In this document: piece by piece, positions 5,752 through 9,048 of the stretch | Layout: each line of letters starts with the position of its first letter | Position numbering within the stretch: the stretch's first letter is position 1 | Origin: Cyanobacteria bacterium T3Sed10_344R1 | Lineage (GTDB): Bacteria; Cyanobacteriota; Cyanobacteriia; Phormidesmidales; Phormidesmidaceae | Reading direction: 5' to 3' | Length of the DNA stretch: 9,048 nt | Assembly (NCBI GenBank): GCA_003566335.1 | Contig: PXDR01000613.1 | Location: 1-9,048 of the forward strand | Translations under genes and position numbers: made by a program | The notes under the pieces: model-generated | Seen by the model: the letters and a program-made list of their open reading frames with translations, nothing else | Database searches by the model: none | What the model was told of the DNA's origin: nothing

Positions 5752-7335
5752 ATGAGTCTAGATAGTATGGTCACTTTGCTAATTTTGCTGGTTGCGATCG
5801 CAGTTCTGGGATGGGGATTCATCCGCGCCCGACCCTATGGCAACTTGGGCATTTTAGCTTGGCTACAGTCTGTGGCTCTGATGGCTCCTTGGCTGATATT
5901 TTTTGGCCTGTTTGCGGCGGGAATTTATATTAACGTGGTGGTGGTTTTGCTGCTGCTGCTGGTTTCGACCGGGGCCTATGTGTACATAGGACGGCAGTTG
6001 CGCCGCTTGGGCAAAGATGAACTGATGGCCCAGCGCGCCAGCGCCTTTGCCAGTTCTGCTGAGGAGTCAGCGACAGATCAACCGACGACAGATCAACCGA
6101 CAGCCGAGCAAAAAACAACCGAAACTGGTAGTGAAACTACAGCCGCTGATCCAACCAAAACAGACGGCACAACCGATGACGCTGACCAAAAGCCCGCTGT
6201 CGAGAGCTTAGAGCCTCTGTTTACGCCCATGCCTGCCGAGGATTTACAGGCAGTGGAAGGCGTCTTTGGCGTGGATACCTTCTTTCGGGTGGAAACCATT
6301 CCTTACCAGGATGGTGCGATTTTTAAGGGCAATCTTCGCAGTACGCCGGATGAGGCCCAAGCCAAACTGACAGAAGCATTGGAAGCACGGCTAGGAGATC
6401 GCTACCGCCTCTTTTTAGTTGAGAATCCTGACGGGAAGCCGGTCGCGATTGTGCTGCCGAGCGCCAGCGATCCCCAACCGTTGACCCCGGTACAGAAAGG
6501 GATTGCTGGGGTGCTGGCCCTAGCCACCTTAGCCACCAGTCTGGAAACTGGGGGGATTTTGCTGGGGTTTGACTTCTTTGAGTCCCCAGAGCGTTGGCCA
6601 GAGGTGCTGCCCATTGCCCTGGGAGTTGTGGCGACTTTAGCCGCCCATGAGATTGGCCACTGGGTGTTGGCTCGTCGTCACCAGGTCAAGCTCAGTCTGC
6701 CTTTTTTCATTCCAGCTTGGCAGATTGGCTCTTTCGGTGCGCTCACTCGATTTGCCTCCCTTGTCCCGAATCGCAGCGTCCTGTTTGATGTCGCCTATGC
6801 TGGCCCGGCGGCTGGGGGGTTGCTGTCCCTAGGACTGTTGCTGGTGGGGCTGGTCTTATCCCATCCGGGCAGCGCCTTCCAGGTGCCGACAGAATTTTTC
6901 CAGGGTTCGCTGCTAGTGGGGGCTTTGGCCCGAGTGGTGCTAGGGGATGGTTTGCAGCAGGCGCTGGTAGATGTCCATCCCCTGACCCTGATTGGCTGGT
7001 TGGGATTGGTGATCACGGCTCTCAATTTAATGCCCGCAGGACAGCTAGATGGCGGTCGGGTGGTGCAGGCGATTTATGGTCGCAAGGTGGCGCGACGGGC
7101 CACGGTAATTACACTAATTGTCTTGGCGGTAGTGTCGTTAGCCAATCCGCTGGCGCTGTATTGGGCGGTGCTGATTTTAGTGCTGCAGCGGGGGCAGGAA
7201 CGACCGAGTTTGAATGAACTGACGGAGCCTGATGATGCTCGGGCCGCCTTGGGGCTATTGGCCCTGTTCTTGATGTTGGCAACCTTGGTGCCGTTAACTC
7301 CCAGTTTGGCGGGCAAGCTGGGAATTGGGGCTTAG
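5752..7335 (+). CDS. EGY-family site-2 protease (M50 intramembrane zinc metalloprotease)
   Basis: This 527-residue membrane protease is of normal length for EGY proteins, the cyanobacterial and chloroplast branch of site-2 proteases. The N-terminal hydrophobic segments (about 7-24, 40-58, 60-79) are followed by a Thr/Gln/Asp-rich linker (about 100-150). A soluble domain (about 150-237) contains the EGY signature GNLR (193-196) and ends in FLVENPDGKPVAIVLPS. The catalytic membrane domain has HEIGH (H299, E300, H303), FFIPAWQIGSFGA (318-330), FDVAYAGP (345-352) and the third zinc ligand in NLMPAGQLDGG (N425, D433). The C-end GKLGIGA also resembles plant EGY1. All catalytic residues are intact, so it should cleave membrane-spanning substrates; the target is unknown. 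The frame extends upstream to a TTG at 5719, but I prefer the ATG at 5752 because a candidate promoter overlaps the upstream part; an ATG at 5767 is also possible. No strong ribosome binding site decides between them. Confidence 0.93.
   Translation: MSLDSMVTLLILLVAIAVLGWGFIRARPYGNLGILAWLQSVALMAPWLIFFGLFAAGIYINVVVVLLLLLVSTGAYVYIGRQLRRLGKDELMAQRASAFASSAEESATDQPTTDQPTAEQKTTETGSETTAADPTKTDGTTDDADQKPAVESLEPLFTPMPAEDLQAVEGVFGVDTFFRVETIPYQDGAIFKGNLRSTPDEAQAKLTEALEARLGDRYRLFLVENPDGKPVAIVLPSASDPQPLTPVQKGIAGVLALATLATSLETGGILLGFDFFESPERWPEVLPIALGVVATLAAHEIGHWVLARRHQVKLSLPFFIPAWQIGSFGALTRFASLVPNRSVLFDVAYAGPAAGGLLSLGLLLVGLVLSHPGSAFQVPTEFFQGSLLVGALARVVLGDGLQQALVDVHPLTLIGWLGLVITALNLMPAGQLDGGRVVQAIYGRKVARRATVITLIVLAVVSLANPLALYWAVLILVLQRGQERPSLNELTEPDDARAALGLLALFLMLATLVPLTPSLAGKLGIGA
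6071..6100 (+). repeat. Perfect 15-bp tandem repeat inside the protease linker
   Basis: CGACAGATCAACCGA occurs twice head to tail (6071-6085 and 6086-6100). It encodes TDQPT-TDQPT (residues 108-117) in the flexible linker between the N-terminal membrane segments and the soluble domain. The period is a multiple of three, so copy-number change would keep the frame. Confidence 0.85.
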
Positions 7336-7364
7336 GTTGCGATCGCAGCAGCTAGCAACTTAAG
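7331..7364 (+). other. Stem-loop overlapping the protease stop codon
   Basis: The left arm CTTAGGTTGC (7331-7340) pairs with GCAACTTAAG (7355-7364) through ten pairs with one G-U wobble, around a 14-base loop. The TAG stop (7333-7335) is within the left arm, and a HIP1 octamer (7339-7346) spans arm and loop. There is no U-tract after it, so it is not a classic intrinsic terminator. It could stabilise the 3' end of the mRNA or act as a U-less terminator. Confidence 0.4.
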
Positions 7365-7517
7365 TCAGCGCTACCCTAGGGACTAGAGGCTTAGGGACTT
7401 GTTCCGCCAGCCTTAGTGGGAGAACTTAGTGTCAGGCCAGCGTAACTGGATTTGGGCTAAGGCTCTTGGGTCTGTGCCTTTGCTCTAACGTTCTAATCCC
7501 GGCCCCAACCTTCAATC

Positions 7518-8708
7518 ATGCTGAACCAAATTAAAGACATTGCGGCTAGCCTTGGGCCGCGACTAGTGGAAATTCGCCGTCACTTTCACAGTCACCCAGA
7601 GCTAAGCGGCCAGGAATACCAGACGGCGGCCTATGTGGCAGGGGTGCTGTCGTCTTGCGGCCTGCAAGTCCAGGAACTGGTGGGCAAAACGGGAGTCGTG
7701 GCAGAAATGCCGGGAGCCGATCCCTTGCTGCCCCGGCTGGCGATTCGCACTGATATGGATGCCCTGCCAATTACGGAGCGCACGGGGTTAGAGTATGCCT
7801 CACGCCAGATGGGCATCATGCATGCCTGTGGCCATGATGTCCACACGACGGTAGGTTTGGGCACTGCGATGGTGCTGTCCCAACTCCAGAAAGGGTTTCC
7901 AGGAACAACCCGCTTTTTGTTTCAGCCCGCCGAGGAAACAGCCCAGGGAGCCCGCTGGATGATTGACGATGGGGTGATGACTGGGGTGGGAGCAGTGCTG
8001 GGGGTGCATGTGTTCCCCACAGTGCCCGGAGGCTCTATCGGCGTGCGCTACGGGGCGTTGACGGCGGCAGCGGATGATTTGGAGTTGATTATCCACGGCG
8101 AGTCGGGCCACGGAGCCCGGCCCCATGAGGCAGTTGATGCAGTGTGGATTGCAGCTCAGGTAATTACGGTGTTGCAGCAGGCGATTAGCCGGACTCACAA
8201 TCCGCTGCGACCTGTGGTGCTGACCATTGGCCAAATTAGCGGCGGTCGAGCCCCCAATGTAATTGCCGATCAAGTGCGGCTGTTGGGCACAGTGCGATCG
8301 CTCCATCCCGAAACTAGCGCAGAACTGCCCCAGTGGATTGAGTCGATTGTGGCCAGCGTCTGTCAGCCGTTTGGGGCTAAGTATGAGATGAACTACTGTC
8401 GGCGGGTGCCGTCGGTGCTGAATGATCCGTATTTGACCCAGATTGTAGAGCAGTGTGCTGAAGAAGCTTGGGGGCGCGATCGCATCCAAGTGCTGCCAGA
8501 ACCCTCCCTCGGGGCCGAAGATTTTTCCCTCTATCTCGACCATGCCCCCGGCACCATGTTCCGCTTGGGCGTGGGCTATGCCGATCGCCCCAATCCACCG
8601 TTGCACCATCCCCAGTTCGAGGTTGATGAAACGGCCATCCTGACCGGCGTGGTGACTATGGCCTACAGCATCTGTCGCTACTGGCAGCAGTTGTCTTCAG
8701 CGTCCTAG
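7518..8708 (+). CDS. M20-family (M20D-type) metal-dependent amidohydrolase / carboxypeptidase
   Basis: This 396-residue enzyme is of standard length for the hippurate hydrolase / IAA-amino acid hydrolase / N-acyl-amino-acid amidohydrolase group. The metal-site motifs run in the expected order: RRHFHSHPELS (20-30), RTDMDALPI (77-85), MHACGHDVH (101-109, ligands C104 and H106), QPAEE (136-140, catalytic and ligand glutamates E139/E140), GVHV (H164) and the late ligand H363 in PLHHPQF. The central lid/dimerisation domain (about 180-295) contains GESGHGARPHEAVDA. The family hydrolyses an amide bond between an acyl or aromatic group and an amino acid in the cytosol. Substrate cannot be told from sequence. 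No signal peptide is seen. It starts 182 bases after the protease, with no clear Shine-Dalgarno sequence before the ATG, so co-transcription with the protease is unproven. Its stop overlaps the convergent cyclase stop by 4 bases. Confidence 0.93.
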   Translation: MLNQIKDIAASLGPRLVEIRRHFHSHPELSGQEYQTAAYVAGVLSSCGLQVQELVGKTGVVAEMPGADPLLPRLAIRTDMDALPITERTGLEYASRQMGIMHACGHDVHTTVGLGTAMVLSQLQKGFPGTTRFLFQPAEETAQGARWMIDDGVMTGVGAVLGVHVFPTVPGGSIGVRYGALTAAADDLELIIHGESGHGARPHEAVDAVWIAAQVITVLQQAISRTHNPLRPVVLTIGQISGGRAPNVIADQVRLLGTVRSLHPETSAELPQWIESIVASVCQPFGAKYEMNYCRRVPSVLNDPYLTQIVEQCAEEAWGRDRIQVLPEPSLGAEDFSLYLDHAPGTMFRLGVGYADRPNPPLHHPQFEVDETAILTGVVTMAYSICRYWQQLSSAS

Positions 8709-9048
8709 GCCGAAACCGCCCGCAGCAGCAAATCACCGTGACGCCCGACGGAGGTCATCAACCCCCAGCGCACATCGTTAGGGGCACGACCAAACAGGCC
8801 CAACATCGCTTGAACCAGTTCTGGCACCGTCAAGCTATCGGCCAAGAAACCGGCCCAGTCTGCCGTCGGCAGGCTGAAGAACGTGGTGAAAAAGTGTTGG
8901 AGCTGGGGCGGGTCGAAGTCCATCAGGTTTTCGAGGCCAAACAAATACAGATGGTGCTTGCACAATTCCCCTCTGGGCCAGAGGGCTTGCCAGGCAGTCT
9001 GGGCAGCTTCCCGAGGAGAGGTGTGGGGACTGCTCAGGGCGGCTGCGA
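8705..9048 (-). CDS. crtL: Lycopene cyclase (CrtL type), C-terminal 113 residues; 5' end outside window
   Basis: The minus-strand frame is open from the right edge to a TAG at 8705-8707, so this is the C-terminal part of a longer protein, not a small gene. The tail matches the pattern of plant and cyanobacterial lycopene beta/epsilon cyclases that I recall: a Trp-Pro start of a helix (WPRGELCKHHLYLFGLENL), a following FD motif, FFTTFFSLPTADWAGFLADS, LTVPELVQAMLGLF, then APNDVRWGLM and a short basic end. The whole enzyme is an FAD-dependent cyclase of about 400 residues that closes the ionone rings of lycopene during carotenoid synthesis at the membrane. The FAD-binding N-terminal domain lies outside the window, and beta versus epsilon activity cannot be decided here. 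A TTG at 8965 could be taken as a start but would delete the conserved helix, so the longer open frame is preferred. Confidence 0.85.
   Translation of the reverse strand, partial: AAALSSPHTSPREAAQTAWQALWPRGELCKHHLYLFGLENLMDFDPPQLQHFFTTFFSLPTADWAGFLADSLTVPELVQAMLGLFGRAPNDVRWGLMTSVGRHGDLLLRAVSA

Larger units (their letters stand above)
1004..8483. repeat. Eight HIP1 octamers (GCGATCGC) dispersed across the window
   Basis: Copies start at 1004, 1777, 2683, 3361, 5794, 7339, 8294 and 8476. Seven are in coding sequence and one overlaps the stem-loop after the protease gene. An 8-base word would be expected well under once in 9 kb by chance. HIP1 over-representation is a known trait of many cyanobacterial genomes and is the main taxonomic clue here. 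Confidence 0.95.

Noticed and set aside
7800..8609. Long minus-strand open frame (269 codons) inside the M20 gene
   Set aside because: It lies wholly antisense to a gene with intact catalytic motifs, is His/Ser/Arg-rich with no recognisable domain, and results from codon bias in the real gene.
8705..8965. Stand-alone 86-residue gene with a TTG start
   Set aside because: The frame continues without a stop to the right edge and the added residues belong to the conserved cyclase helix, so it is a truncated view of crtL.

Overview
The window looks like chromosomal DNA from a cyanobacterium, probably a filamentous Leptolyngbya- or Nodosilinea-like lineage. The HIP1 octamer GCGATCGC, a cyanobacterial signature, occurs eight times in 9 kb. 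The gene content is also cyanobacterial: an SLH-domain outer-membrane porin, three genes resembling hormogonium polysaccharide (hps) genes, an EGY-type site-2 protease and a plant-type lycopene cyclase. The filamentous lineage is inferred from the hps genes and is not proven. I saw no tRNA, rRNA, CRISPR array, insertion sequence or phage gene.

Layout. Positions 1-1068 (minus strand, 3' end beyond the left edge) encode the first 356 residues of an SLH/OprB-type porin. A 315-base gap (1069-1383) follows and carries a perfect 26-bp palindrome. Positions 1384-5381 (minus strand) hold three consecutive genes, transcribed in the order hpsL-like O-antigen-ligase/polymerase protein, hpsN-like GT2 glycosyltransferase, hpsO-like GT4 glycosyltransferase. 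Positions 5382-5751 form a divergent intergenic region unusually rich in inverted repeats. On the plus strand come an EGY-family intramembrane metalloprotease (5752-7335) and an M20 amidohydrolase/carboxypeptidase (7518-8708). The right edge (8705-9048, minus strand) is the C-terminal part of a CrtL-type lycopene cyclase. It converges on the M20 gene, and the two stop codons share one CTAG.

How the genes work together. The three hps-like genes plausibly form one transcription unit. Two cytosolic glycosyltransferases would assemble or extend a polysaccharide repeat, and the multi-span HpsL-like protein would polymerise or ligate it at the membrane. In Nostoc this pathway supplies the secreted polysaccharide used in gliding motility. 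The porin, protease, M20 hydrolase and cyclase show no obvious pathway link to that unit or to each other.

I see no convincing new multi-gene system. The least-explained material is non-coding: the 26-bp palindrome upstream of the porin and the cluster of inverted repeats between hpsL and the protease gene.
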